Assembly (NCBI RefSeq): GCF_021130785.1
Contig: NC_060214.1
Coordinates: forward strand, 107,544,001 to 107,608,000
Length of the DNA stretch: 64,000 nucleotides
DNA from: Homalodisca vitripennis
Taxonomy: Eukaryota > Arthropoda > Insecta > Hemiptera > Cicadellidae
Direction of reading: 5' to 3'
The notes under the pieces: model-generated
Database searches by the model: none
What the model was told of the DNA's origin: nothing
What the model saw: only the letters and a program-made list of their open reading frames with translations
Part shown: positions 44,301 to 59,300 of the stretch, in pieces
How positions within the stretch are numbered: the first letter of the stretch is position 1
Layout: every line of letters begins with the position of its first letter
Program-made: the position numbers and the translations under genes

Positions 44301-47300
44301 TTTGGAGGTCTGAAATATTAAAAACATACTATGTTTAAACATTTGTTTTAAAAACACTTTTAAAAAGGAATTGATACATTCTACCAGCTTTTTCTAATTG
44401 GAATATAATACTTAATTTATAAACAACCACTCCAATAATTATTAAATTTTATTTTTGTAAGGCCTTTTGTGTTCAAGGAACACATCATAAGGCCCACATA
44501 GCTGAAATAAAATGTTATGTGGGTTTTATTTCAGTTATGTGGGTCTGATGATGTGTTACTTGAACACAAAAGGCCTTACAAAAATAAAATTTAATAATTA
44601 TTGGAGTCTTTTTTTATAAATTAAGTAAGGAATAGAGAGTTCTGGGAAATCAATGTTCAAACAAAGTAGGATTGAAATTGTCCTTTAATGCATACAGTAC
44701 AGAAGTTTAATATGGAATGATTATGCTTATACTATGGGTGATCGAACACTGAAATCTGATATGATAATAGTATGCCTTCAAATCGAATGCTGAATAGCTT
44801 TCAAATAAGAACAGCGTTAATGCAATTTTTTTGGATAATAAAACAGCTTCTGATATTTTCCGAATTTCTTAGTAAATTTGTTAAGGTTGCTGAATTTTGT
44901 AATGTAAACGGCCAACTATGTAATAATTAAATTACACTGAATTAACTTCAGCAATATAATTATAAAGCTAAGATTTAGTAATGAATACATAATATTATAT
45001 ATGATAGTCAAGACGGTTGCCTAAGATTTCCGTGCCTACATCATACTTGGTAACAGTTTTCTCTAATATTTTAGAACAACTAGAATAGTCTGATAGGTCA
45101 ACAAATTAATATTTCAATTAAAACTGAAGTGATAAATGTATTTAAATTAAATTTTGAATTATTGCACACACCCATTTAATTTAATATGCCCCTTAGAGCA
45201 TCACAAATTACAATCTCAGTTTTATTTAACTTAGCATAAATTAAATTGTCAATTTTCTCGAAATAGTTAATTTCTGACAATGTACCAGTTTGTAACACAC
45301 AATATGTATTTTGTGTTATTTTAGCAATAGATCTATTTTATTTATAGGATAATAAAACAAATATATACCTCCATTCATGGTTCTTGTCGAGGAGATCTGA
45401 GCTCTTAGAGGTGGCGTCTATGGAGAACCGCTCTACGTCTATCTTGGTGATACGACAGTGTATCATCTGCCCCCGACTCACCCTCTCCTCAGGGTCTGTC
45501 ACGTGCTTGTCTGACAGATTCTTGATGTGGATGTAACCGGTGATGCCGTTGTCCAGCCGTATCCTCACGCCAGTTGCCTGGCCTGGACATCCTCCCGCGT
45601 CGAAATGGTTCCATACCTGTAATGAAAAATCGTATGATGTATTGTGTAATCGATGTTGTTTCAGTTTGAATCACTAACTCAATTCAAAATATCCAAGCGA
45701 TCCTGGCTGACATAGAGCAAAGGTATATATGTATCTTGTCATCTATATCTAACTACAGTTCACTGAGATTGTATGCAAATTTTCAAGTCTAAAGCTCACT
45801 TTGTTACCAACAAAAATGTTTACTACTTACATGTTAAAATGTTATGATTGTACTTTGTTTGTTTATAAATTTATTTATTTTGCAATTATATCTTTGACAT
45901 CATGATTACCCAAAAGACAGATGTAAAAATATTCGCTAATGCTCAGCCAAATCCATACAGTGTTATGCACCATCATCGAACTCGATGTTGCTTATATAGA
46001 ACTGAGGCTTCATGCAAAATGTCCTCTATAGGTAAACTTGTTCTCGATATATTGTGTGGACAGAAAAATTAAATTTTTCCAGCCCCTCGAGTGATAAGCT
46101 ACACTAATGCTCAGACAATCAGCAATACTGAATATTAAATACCCAAATGCACATTTAAAAAATGTGCAGTACAGATTTAACAAGTCAAAACCAAACAGTA
46201 GGTAGTATGCTGATTGGCAAACTAAGTGTAAACTACAACAGTTTTGATAACAAAAACAGATTTACATTTTGGCTATATTTTTCTACATCCATTCCAATCC
46301 AAAGTGGCAAAAATATAAAAAATTGAGAAATTTAATTATTGTAAATAGTGATGTGATATTCTAAATCACATAAACAGTTTGTTTGCTATCAGTGAATGCA
46401 GTCAGATCCATATCTGAATCCACTACGTATCTGGAACTAACTTAGTTCCATAAAATGCACAGAACCAACCTCTGAGAGCTCGGGAAAGTCGTTTTTAAGA
46501 CAGAACGGACACTGCCACAACCCTGTATCCTCTTTCCTGACAGGGTTCGCCTGATCTAGCTGGTCACCCTCCGGTTTTCTGTGCGTGATTCCTGAAAAAT
46601 ATTGCAGAATTTATTATAATAATTTATTACAATTCTTTGAATAAGATAGTTGTTAGTAATTAAGGATTTAATCACTGAAACTGCCGTCGAACTTAACACA
46701 TACCTGTGACCGTGGCTTGGATCATCTTCCCGATGTAGAAAGTTTCTGGCGACTCGTGTGTGAGCATGTTGAACATTTCCATTGAGTTGGGAGGTTGGTA
46801 AGGCTGCCTGAGATCCTTGTAGCGGTGATTCAACTCGGCTCTGATGTCGTACAGTGTGATGCTTTTGTTGCCAAAGCCCTGAGAACAAAATTATATTATT
46901 AACTTCTTGATGTAATTCGACAAAATCTACAGAAAGTTACCTGATTTATTAGCAACCCTTTACATATTAGTAAATGGTCAGTTCTATTGCAAAACGTTAT
47001 TAGCAGCAAACAGGCCTGTTTTCTGAGAATAATGATTAGAGTTAATATAAAAATCTCCTCCTACTTCACAGTCAGAGCTATTTAGCATTTTAAAATTAAG
47101 GATAGGATCAAGTAAACTCACAATTAAGAGGAAGCTTCTGGCACCTTATTAACAATTTTCAACAAAAATCCCACATTGTTGAATAATACACTGAAAACCA
47201 TGTTAAAGAAATTCTTTACTTCCCCATACTAACCTGCCTTTTCAATATTCAATAAATTAACATCCATCACAATGACAGTTTTTAAGCTGTATTTTCTTAC

Positions 47301-50300
47301 ATCTACATTAAAATGTGCACAGACTGCTACAGAATTAAACAAGTCACAGTGAGGTGTTTGTATTACACAATGCTAAAATTCTTTTTACCATTGTTTTGTG
47401 ATGAGGAGTATTCTGTGCATTCCCTCACGTAATTATCACAGCTGATTGATTATAACCGCAAGAATGATCTGTTATTATTAGTTGTCTGTTACAAACTCTT
47501 TTGTTGCATAAGGTTTACAAAAGACATGAGTCACTTTAAAATATAATATTAAAAAAAATGTATTATAAGAAAATAAAAGAAAAGAGATTTTACTAATCTA
47601 ACTACTTAAGAAGGCAAAATTGTCTCTTGGAAGTATGGCATTTAATTATCTTTAATTGCAAAAAATAATTTAAAATATTAACAATTATGAGACAGAGCAT
47701 TTGTTTATTCCCACTGAATGAATTAGAGCTGTCGGACAGGTCTTTTGACGTCATATTATTAGGACTCCAGCCTGTATTATAGGCTGACCTTGATTGTACA
47801 CATACAAAAATTGCATTATTTATGTAAAGCACATGTCTCTCTACCTATAGAATACACAGAGTGGGGCATGACTGATTCTAATTTTAAATTTTAATTTTCT
47901 CAAGAATTCTAAAAGTATACAGCAAACTACAGAGTAAATAGTTATTAGCTATATAACACCATTTTTTGATTAAACTCAGTTTTTACCTGTCTCTCTAATT
48001 CTTCAGCAAAAGCATCCAAGTCCAAGTCCTTCAGTCGCTCTGGAGCCTCCAGAATCTCTTCCAGGGCTCCTGCAGGGTTGGCATCCTCATCATCATACTC
48101 AAGTGCATCCACGGCCATCTTCCGGGCCCACTCGTATGTCTGGGGGTGCACTCGTGAGCCGTCTAACACCTCCACATATGCCTCAGTACTAAAAATATTA
48201 ATTTCAGATTAATTTCTTCGCTAACTTTTCATTCCAGGCTCTAAGGAAAACCTTTTAAATTTTAGGAACCTATTCTTTAAAATATTAATTGCCTGATCGT
48301 GTGCATTAACACATCAAAATAAATACACTCATATACATCAGTAAAAACATAAAAATACCTAGTTGCCTTAGTGGGCGGTGAAATCCTCAAAAATAAGGTT
48401 CTGGAAATTCAAATTAATACATAAATCAAACAAGTTGTACTTATTCGAAAATTGACTTATTCACCAGCATCATAGATTTATTGACCGTTATTATCACACT
48501 GTAGGAAAGCAGCTAAACTTAACTATAGATAAGTCGCTTTGAAAGTGACCTGTGCGAAGATTTCTTGCACACATAGGAGGAGCAGGAGCTCGACCATGCC
48601 TACCGCCACCCCTCTTTCACTGCTCGATCTATTTCCTCTACAAGACACAAGTGGGAACCGAATGCTTTGCTTCCCTGCGTTGGTGTTTTGGAGCATCACG
48701 CTATTTTTTGTGATTCTCGTTGTTATGGAATAACAAATATTATTAATGTTAAGAATAGTCCATTGCATCTGTTTGATTAATATGTTAGTATAATTACTGG
48801 GTTTGTAAAACAGCAGTTATATATAATACTAACCCTACGAGTGGTAAAGTGGTTCACGCTTCTTCCTCTCCACATCTCTCACTCCCCTCCCCCCCCAGCA
48901 CCGTTCACTTAACAGGTCGCTTTCAAAGCGGCTCACCTATCGTATTAATCTACACACAGCACCCAAAGTCTGATACTACAAAAAAATATTGCAAGGGTGA
49001 GTGGCATTTCACCTAAACAGCATAATACAGAACTTAAGTTCCTGGACCGTTGAGTGTCCTACCTGTCGCCCAAGGCATTGGTGTCTATCTTGATGAAGCC
49101 GACGCAGTTGATGAAGACATTGGGACCCATGTGACATGCGGTGACAAGTTGTGTCCGGTTCTCCAGCCTCTGGTTTGTCTGTTTGAGAAGTTTGATGAGA
49201 GCAGCTCCCTTACGCGGCCCCAACCCGCACACAAACTGCACCAGGTTGCCGCTGTACACGTTCGCCACTATAGCATTTATGTCGACACCAACTTCGTTTG
49301 TGCGGTTTACAAACTCCAGGTTCAATGCTTCCAGCAGTTCGTCCCGGTTTAGATGATCCTGCACACAAGTTTACTGAGTTAATACTCGAGAAAGAGTATA
49401 AAATATACAATAACTAAATCCTTCTGAAACTTGTTTCACTAAACAATAAATTAGAACAATTGTAGAACATTTTAATTTTTTATACTAATTTTTCCATTAG
49501 CAGCAAAATTTAGTAGGTTACCACAAAAAAAAAAAACAAAAACAAAAAAAAAAAAAAAAAAAAAAAAAAACGACTAATTCAATTTTAATTTAACCCTTAA
49601 TTTTCCATTACAGTAATTAAACAATCTAAAACCATTATATGTTTAAAATCTGACTTCTAAATCACTAACAATATTTTTAAATTTTAAAAATTAGGTTTGT
49701 GATCATTTCTGATGTGGCAAAAGAAACACCAGGATCAAGTAGACTACAGCAAATAACCTGTAGTTACAGACAAATAGAAAAAACAAGATTCTAATCCCAA
49801 CTTGAGACCAAATTTGTAGTTAGCATGCCAGTACACATGCTCCAATCTGAAATGAGATCTAGTTATTGGGTGAATGAGAAAATTTGCATGTCTCATCTGA
49901 TAAATTGTATGGTATCTAACCTGCAGCGGGTGGTAGCGTAGACACATTATCTCCTCGTCCGATGTACATAGCTGTGAAAACTCCACGAGTGGGTCTTGCA
50001 TCCTGCGAGCCAGAGATATCGCCTGTCGCAGAAGCATAGGGTAGTCCCTGAAGTCGTTCTGAAACAAGGATCCACATTGATTCACTTCAAAACAGAAAAG
50101 TTCATTACATCTTCATTTGTTAATGAATTAGTGAGTTTGGTAGCCCACAAAAAATTGACATTATAGAAAATCAATGAACTTGAAAAATTTTCTGCCATAA
50201 AATTTAATTTTGTTTTTATAACTTTTTGAACTCCATTAATTAAATTGTTTCTGACAGATAAGTGACATATTACCTCGCCTTTGATTGAGTTGGCGTAGAC

Positions 50301-53300
50301 CTTGGCGAACTCGTTGTCCATGATCTCGCATGGTATCTGAGGGAACTGCTCGTCCTCCACAAGGGTGTTGACAATGTCCTTGATATCCGTAGACACCATG
50401 ATGGCATCTCGTGACTCTCCTCCCACCACCACCGCGTGCGGTTTCTTGGTCAATATGAAGTTGCGCAAGGCTAGCAAGTCAGCTTCCTGTGACGGACAAG
50501 AGAAAGGGAATGGTAAAGATATAGTTTTCAAATGCAAACTAAAAGTTCAGAGCTTATTAAAATAAGTTATTATTATTATTACAATTATTCAAACAAACCA
50601 ATATTTAAATTTGTATAAAAACCAAAATTTTACTTATGGTTTTAAATTTTAGTGATTGCTCCTTTTATCTCTATTAAAGAAAGATCCTAAATTGCACAGC
50701 ATCTCATAAAAAGGCTGACAATTCTAGATTTGCAAAGAAACATAAATGAACCAAACTCCCAACAAATGTAATAATTTTTTTATTCACTTTGTAATTAGGA
50801 ACTTTCTTCTCGATGAAAGTCGTAATTTACAGCATTGTAAATTTTACCTGGCTAATTAGAAATAGAAATACATTATACTCATTCTATCAATATGGTAACC
50901 TATATAGTTGAATTTAATCATATTTCAGTTATTTTAATATAATTCTTTAAAAGGTAAATCACATGTACCCCACTGCAGTACAGCGAGGTAGTACTAAATA
51001 TTTGTAATACTGTACTTAGGACTTACCTTAAGTATTTTCTCGTCTTCCCTATAGGAGTTCTTGCGTTTGAGTAGATGTGGAAGTCGCAGGTGGTCTGTAC
51101 ATTCTCCATCTGGAGCAATCAGACAAGCGAATGCAGCTTGTGAGTAGTCCGGAACATATGCAATAGCCATCATCCGCAGTCCCTGTAACCATCCACACAT
51201 TAGTTAAATGCCTCTTTAAAAATTAATTTTAAAAAACCATCAGTAAAAACTATTAAATATATGGAAAAAAATGCTAACGTAAACTGCATTTGTCTTGTTT
51301 CTTCTTTCTTTTAAGTTCAAAATTGTTTAATTCTGTAGAAAATTGAAATATTCAAGAAGTATATGTTTAAAAAAAGTTTACACAATTATGTTTTATTGCA
51401 AACAATCTAACCTAAAGAAATATTTATCTAACCTAATATATAAATATAAATGCATTTTACAATGGCTCTTTTCAACATAGCCACGTGTCATGTAACTGAA
51501 AAAGTCGATTAGAATTTTGCAAAACAAACCAACAGCTTCCGCTTTGCTAATAAGCTAATTAATAGATCGTGAGAATTCTAGTGGTGAATTATGTTATTAA
51601 CATGTTAACAAGTGTCAACATTGCTCTTATCGAGTAAAACTCAGGGTCGTTACAGTTTCAGTACCGCTAGCTCTTAAAAAAGATTAATTTATTACTACTT
51701 CTTCATATTTACATGAATTTCAATGAGAATTTCTCAAACCTTTGTAATAAAAATTGATATTGCTCACAAAAGACAGGAATGCCTACCTTGCTGGTGTCCC
51801 ATTCTTCGTCATCTTCATCACCAAAGTCGACGGTGAGAGGCGCCACCTTGATCCAGTTGTACAGCTTGCGGCAACACGCCTTCAACACACTCTCCTTGGC
51901 CTCGTCCAGCAAGTGCATGCGCAGTTCTTTCTTGAGATCAGGCAACAACATCTTACGTAGGGCAGTCTCCACACACTCCACACGCAACGTATTCCAGTCC
52001 TGGACGTTTTTGCTGAACTCGTCCTACAAAACAACATAATATTTTCAGATTCACCATGCATTGATATTAAGCATTTTAAGTTCAATTTGTGAAGTTGATT
52101 TAACAATCAAACCATGAATAATATCTAATACATATATACGTCTTGTTTAAAAAATTGTAATTACCCATATAAGGTCAGTTAAATTTTAACTTGATGTAAA
52201 ATATAAATTCTTAGATTTTAAAGATTTTTTTTTAACAAGTCATAAAAACACATTTTACTTAAAAACAACAAATCTTTTCTTTAAACTCATTGCTAATGAA
52301 ATTAGGTTAACAATGATTTTATTTATTATAACAATTTGTATTATTCAGTAAATTTATAATTAATTATAAACAATGTTTATATAAAATATTTTCACAACTC
52401 AAATGAGCATATCAAAAGCAACAACACTTCATGGTCGGAAAACAACATTCCTCTTTTGTTTTGCTAACTTTCACCAAGAGAATTAGATGCGAATACATTA
52501 ATAATTACCTTATAATACAGTTGTTTGGCTTCCTCCAAGTAAGAGTTAGTTGTGATACCCTCGATGTGGTCACTGATGGCCATCGTTATCAGCTTATCAC
52601 TCTCTGCTATCGTCAGTTTCAAAAACATATCAGCAGTGAGATCACGCACCGGCTTCCCTTTCACATATTTCAAACTGTAAAGAATTGAGACAAAATGATG
52701 AAATTTACATAAAAACATTTATAATTTACTTGCGCTAAACTCAATCATTATTCCCCACCAGTAAACGGAGGCTAGTTAAGTATACAATTGATAATTTATC
52801 AAGACAATATTATTTTTTTGTTCTATAAAGTATAAGAATTTCAGTAATTTCTTCTTAATCATTACATTACTGACCTGTAACAAGGATGGTTTTCATCGAT
52901 TTCTTTCAATCCTCTTTTGGTTGGTGAAATATCTATTTTTGCCCTCTCAAAGAAAGTTTCTCTCACACAATTGCGCACAAGGGGATCACGTGCAATCTGC
53001 ATTGCGACCATGTACTTTGCTGCACGCAATGCATCTTCAGGTGTCACAAACTTGCTGAAATGACGCACAAAATTAATAATTTATCGATAATGTGCATAAA
53101 AACAACTATGATGAAAGGATATCTTAAACCTTAAAATTTCTGTTAGTAATTAAACTTGAAAAACTATTTTTCATAATTCAAATTCAATTTTTAATTTAAA
53201 CTCACCTGGAAACGTATTCCTTTGCCAGTTCCAGAGGGGCCACAGACTCCTGTTCCACCTCATGCCTCTGGTAGTTGTCACGGAGGTTCTCGCCAAACTG

Positions 53301-56300
53301 GTCAGGAGTCAGACCAAACCTCTTGGCGAATGCATCTGTCAAACATAACAACACCCTTTGTAATAGACCATAACTACCAAAGTCCAATCAAACCCTAAAA
53401 TTTACTTCATAGATGAGTCTGCTTTAACGATCATCAAAATCAAACCAAATGGGCTTGAGATAGAAAAATCTATATAAATGCAAGTTACTCGACGAGTCAA
53501 TATAGTGGCCTAATATTCATGCATGTAATGCGTCAATGCCTCAGACTAACTGAAAGAAATTTAATCCTTTTGGGAGTAACAAGCATACTGGTAAGTTACC
53601 AGCAGCACTACGCTCAATATATACACTCAGGAGCTCATCAGTTGTAGCCTATGCCCTCACTCCTTTAAGCCAAGAAAATAAAAATATAAAGAATACAGCA
53701 CATGAAAGAAATGAAGTCACGGTTATGGCAAAGCCATCATAACTAAAAGTTGTTGGAAATGGGAATAAAGGCTTTATCTCTTTCTCTCTAGCCCCTGCCC
53801 CTTCGGCTATGTGTGGATAAAAGTGACCAAGCTTATACACGTTCACAATCATACATCAGTTACAAAAATTCTTATTGTTTGTCATTAGGCTGGATATTGG
53901 AGATGTTGAGTATTACAGTGATGGATATGATAGGTATTTACAATACATTAATAATTTCAAAATTAAAAAGGCAACAATTTTTTACTAACACCCAGAAAAA
54001 GAAAGAAAATCTTTTGAAAGCAAGTTTAAGATACATGAAATGTTTTAAAACTTTTTGAATAAATATGAATTTGCTTAAAAACTCCATTGTCCAATATATT
54101 ATTTGAAACACAAAACCTCAATCAGTTAGACAATTTTAATATTTTCAAAAACTTAATGGATGTATGAATACATTTTATAAAATAATTGAGCTCTAAAAAA
54201 TCAACTAATGTAATATCCATCACCACTTAAAAACCTTACAACACTGCACTTACCTATACCAGCCTTGCGACACATGGCATAGGGGCCGGAGCGGACAGCT
54301 TGTTTGACTGTGTCGGGCGGAGGTGCAGGAGGGTCCACTTCTTCCACATCATCCTCGCCTCCATCCTCCCCCTGCTCCTCCCTACGCCGCGCTCTACGTG
54401 CCTCCGCTTCAATCGCCCTCTCCTTGGCTCTCACAGCCTCCTGCATCGCTGGCACCTCGTGGCCGTAATACAGCAGAAAGTGGAGGTGAACATCCTTCAG
54501 CTCCTCGGTTGTCTGCACTGCTCGTAACCTGCCACAGACAAGAATAAACTGGTGATGTCAAGATTACTACTAAGCCAGACATTAAGTCCTAGCACTTCAG
54601 CCAATTCAGATACTATTTACAAAATAAGTTGTTAGAATCAACAATATTTATCGCGAAGGAGCAATTATGAATTTAAAAACGTTACAGTAAAAGTTAAAAA
54701 GTTAAGACTACAGAGTCCTCTCTATCAGTTAATCCCAAACTGGGTAATACTTCTGTACTTCATACATACCAAATCAAAATCCTGTCATTTATACACATTA
54801 CATCACAAAGACCAAAAGTATTGGTAGAAACAAAAATCTAAATTCTATTGTACAAAAAAAAACTGTAAAGTACAATTGCCTTTTACAGTTTGCACACGTC
54901 AAATACAAAATGTTAATTTTTTATAAATTCATTCACTATTAACTTAAAATTTGTAAACTAACTTTGTATATAAAGAAATTCTCATGTTTGGTATTCAGTA
55001 TTTACCTGTCAATGTCTTCATCCCTGACAATTCGCACACCATCGGGTATAGTTGCATCCAGATCTTTCATTAGTTGTTCTGCCTGGTAATCCCTCATCTT
55101 TTCAAACAGGCTGATCAGCGTTAGCTTACGACTCCTCAGTTGGCACCACTGCAACATTGGTTAGTATAATAAAAAGAGTACAAATTCATGAGAATAAACA
55201 AACCCTTTGAACCTATTGAAGCAGAATGAATATTAGCAATCACAGAATATATAGGTGTGCACATAACCTAATGGAGATTGTGATGATTGTGATCATACTA
55301 TTTTTCTTACTAACATTTTGAAATTTTAAGTAACATCAAATATTAAGTATAAAAAATGTATTTACTTGTGTTACTCTACTTTGTTTTACTCCATGAACTC
55401 TACTTTTCATTAATGCTAACTACTATTTACATAAAAATGAAACAAAAAAGTAACAATACAAGGATTATATATAATAATATAATATTTATGAAATCTTTAT
55501 TTATCTATGTAAGAGTTCAAAAATTAAAGAGAAAGCATTGTACCATTACAAAGTTTGAGCTACTACTTTTTTATTTTTCAACAGTTTTGTTCAAGATCAT
55601 TAAGGACAATCCCTCACACCTTTGGAATTCAAAAAAATGAAAATTTTGAAATTAAGTAGCCCTGAACACTGACAGAAAATTTTAATTAGAAGGCCTCATT
55701 GACCACTTTGTCATATTCTCCATTGACATCTCCTCACACAACTGAACACGAACATCAACTAGATGATCTTACCTTAGCATCAAACTTGTAAACACGCCAG
55801 AGATCATTGATAGTCAACTCTGGTTGCACATACTCCTTGCGGTAGAAGGCGATAAAGGGTACCTCCAGGTGCTGGTTCCGCATGAAATCTAATGCCTTCT
55901 TGATCTTGCCGACCATCTGCGGCCCACGTCTCTGCCTGTCTCGGACTTCCGTCGGCATGTCCTGTTAATGTACACAATTGCATTTAATTTCTAATTATTG
56001 AATTATCATAATTTAAGGGTACAAAATGGAAAACCATTATATAAAATAACATTAATGAGATTTATGTAACTGGTCCGAACTAGTGGAATTTGCCTTAAAT
56101 TCAATCTGTTGAATTTAAGGCAAAAACATTGCTTCACTAATAACTGTTCGTGAATAGTACTCATGATAACAGTAGATTATGGCCTTTACTTTATGATATT
56201 TCCTAGCCTTTATTCCTTAAAACACTGATAAAAATTTGCCCATGATTCAATTAGCGTGCATTTAGACATTTTTTTAAATTCAAAGTTTTTGTCAAAGTTA

Positions 56301-59300
56301 AATTTATTTTCTATTTCTTGGGAATAAGAAATTTAAAAAAATTGTTTTTGAAAAGTTCAACCGGTTTCATATCTTACAATCTCAATTCAGAATTCACAAA
56401 TTTCAAAACTTCCTTGATATCCTTGCCTTCTAAAGAATTCTGAGACAGAATAAAATTAAATATCGACTCAAGCTATTCATTTTAATATTAAGTTGAACCT
56501 CTGTAACTTTTACTTCGGAGGACATGTAAATACTTGTTACCTCATCAAATAGGGAATGTATTTTCATATAAAATATGACACTTTCTGCAGAACATTAAGA
56601 GAAAGTTTTCACAAGACAGAGAGTCTGCTCATACCTGGCTGGAGATAGTAGTCTTGCAGAAGGCTTGCTTGTATATCCAGTCAGCCTCCTTGTCCAGCTC
56701 ATCCGAGCCTTCTGTAGTTGGAGTCACCGGGATATCCCGCAACTGCATCCTCTCCGGTACGTCGGTGTTACGTATCTATACAACAATCACATACGTTTAC
56801 AATCCACCCAAGGAAATTCAAGCACACATTTCTCACTTGAACTGAGACTACTTATTTATAAAAAGATTTTTTTTAATTTTTGAATTAACAAATCTTTCCA
56901 ACCACCCTGACATTTAAAAATTGTTACAAATAAAACAAATAACTTTTTGAGATCTTTGTAATCTCACTATTTTTGTATTATAAAATTGTGAAGGGACAGT
57001 GAAGAACAAAATTCTGATACAAGAAGCTAAAAAGACAAAACTGTTATAAGTATTATTTGTTGGGAAAAAGGGTTATTTAACACTATTTATGTAATACGAC
57101 AGATAGATCACATCCCTGGATCTACTTAAAGATCATAAGGGATTATTGTACAGACTTTACTAGTATTTTAGGATTCTTGCCAAATGTTTTAATGTCCAAC
57201 CCAGGGTTTGGAATTCTTAATGCTTATTATTTGACTCTAAATAAATAAATTCTTTTAGCAACACACAATTCTTTAAACTTTCTCGAAAAAATTTTTTCTC
57301 AAAATTAATTAAAATATTTTTTCTACATGTTATGGAATATAACTTACCTCATTATCCAGATCTGTGAAATGACCTCTCTTCAATTCACTGGGTTCATAAA
57401 TTTCAAATATTGATTTCCTAGTCTGCTTCTTTTTGGCTGCTTTCTTTGGCTTTCTCCTGAAAAGTAAAGCAAACATATAAATTAAAATTATTGTGTTAAA
57501 AAAATATTAGATTTAATCAGAGATTTGAATTGTGGCATAAAGTAACTTCATATTAATTTTTTGAATTTATATGATGGAAACTTATTGTTTTACGATAAAC
57601 TACAAGCAGCTTTAAAGTTCTGAATCACATAAAATTATGTATTGTTACAAAATTACTTGTTGTTTAAAAAACTTTTGTCAACAGAGAATTAATAAGTATA
57701 GGTAATTACAGTACTAAGATGTCCGATTGTACAGTACCTTCGTTCTGTGTCCTCCAATCCTTCTTCATCTGCATACTCATCTTCATCCTCATCATCCTCA
57801 TCGTAGTCCTCTTCCCCATACTTGTCAAACTCCTCATAGTCGAAGTCCACACCGAAAATATCTTGTGCCTCTTGTAGGGCTCTGAAACGTCAAATAAACC
57901 ATTATTTGCAATAAAGCCATTTACCCATTCAAAATATTCCTGCCTACTAAGGGTCTGAAAGTAAATATGTAAGATTTATTTTGGTAATTTACTGGAAGTT
58001 TAATTATTATGTTTTTCATGAGTTTAATTACTACTATTTTTCTACAAAAACAGCTAAAAGCGTTAAGCTGCGCTCAGCCCGCCTCTTGTCGTGAGTGCTC
58101 AAAATTAGTCTGCAATATAGACTTTGTTGTGATTTTCTTGAATTAAGCTGCTGTCTTTAGATACAGCACAATTTTTCATCATTCATACATACAATTTGTC
58201 ATCATTCATACAAGTCCAGTCATCACTCATACAAGTCCAGTCATCACTCATACAAGTCCTGTCATCACTCATACAAGTCCTGTCATCACTCATGCAAGTC
58301 CTGTCATCATTCATACATATCCTGCCATTTATTTTCCTGCCGTTTGTCACATATTTGTTGCTTTTATATGTGAAGTTGTAGTAAAGATATCTTTAAATAC
58401 ATTTTAAGTTAAATGTACCAGTTTATAAATGTAAATGATGTTTTTAAATCTATTTTCATTGACTTTTTATAATTGATATAACTGATGTCAATAAAACAAT
58501 AGTCAATAAAAGAATGCATGTTAGACAAATAAATTAACCAATATTATAAATAATGTACATTTTCATATTTAAATAAATATCTTTTTACTCAATCTCATTT
58601 TATAAATTTTAAATCCATATTTTAAATATACTGTAAGTTAAAACACAGAAAAATAATTCCTAAACATAATCTAGAAAATAAAGCTCTGACAGTTTGCTTT
58701 CAGGAAAAGTTAGAAATAGGATCTGATATGAAAGAATGATTTAATTTAGTTTTGTTCATACTAACTTTAATATAGCTTATAAATTACCTAGATCAGTAAT
58801 AAAACCACTAATAAAAAATAATACAGTAATAAAATACTTTGTACTGTCTAATATGAACTATCACACAGCTAATGACTGTGCAGATCAGCTGAGAAATAAT
58901 AAACAATTTAACAATGTAGTTCTGATTACGCACTTGGAACCCGGTTTAACAACAATGTTTCGAAAAAATATGAAAAACCAGTGTTGACTTTTTATGGTGA
59001 AGGGGTAGCACCTTCTAGATGATTTGTTTTAACCTGACTAGTTTCTATTAATCTAATAAAATGTTAAAAAATCTAAACTCTCTACTATTTTGCATTAATG
59101 TTAATATTTTTTCTCTCATATAATTCAATAAAATAGTAAAAAGTAACTTACGCATCACTAAATATGGGTTTTCTTTTCTTCCGTTTTTCAGCGATAGGTC
59201 TGCCATCATCATCCACGATGAAGTAATCATCCTCAGAGTCCTCTTCACCCTCGCCCTCATAGTTGTCCGCTTCCGAACGGTGTATTTGTTCAGATTCGTG

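Noticed and set aside
48539..48733. 64-codon + strand frame inside the short element in an spt6 intron
   Set aside because: No homology pattern, no codon signal, and it begins inside the inverted repeat.
53640..53860. 67-codon minus-strand frame with a hydrophobic segment in an spt6 intron
   Set aside because: No splice context joins it to spt6 in phase and it matches no known family; probably chance or an unrecognised repeat.
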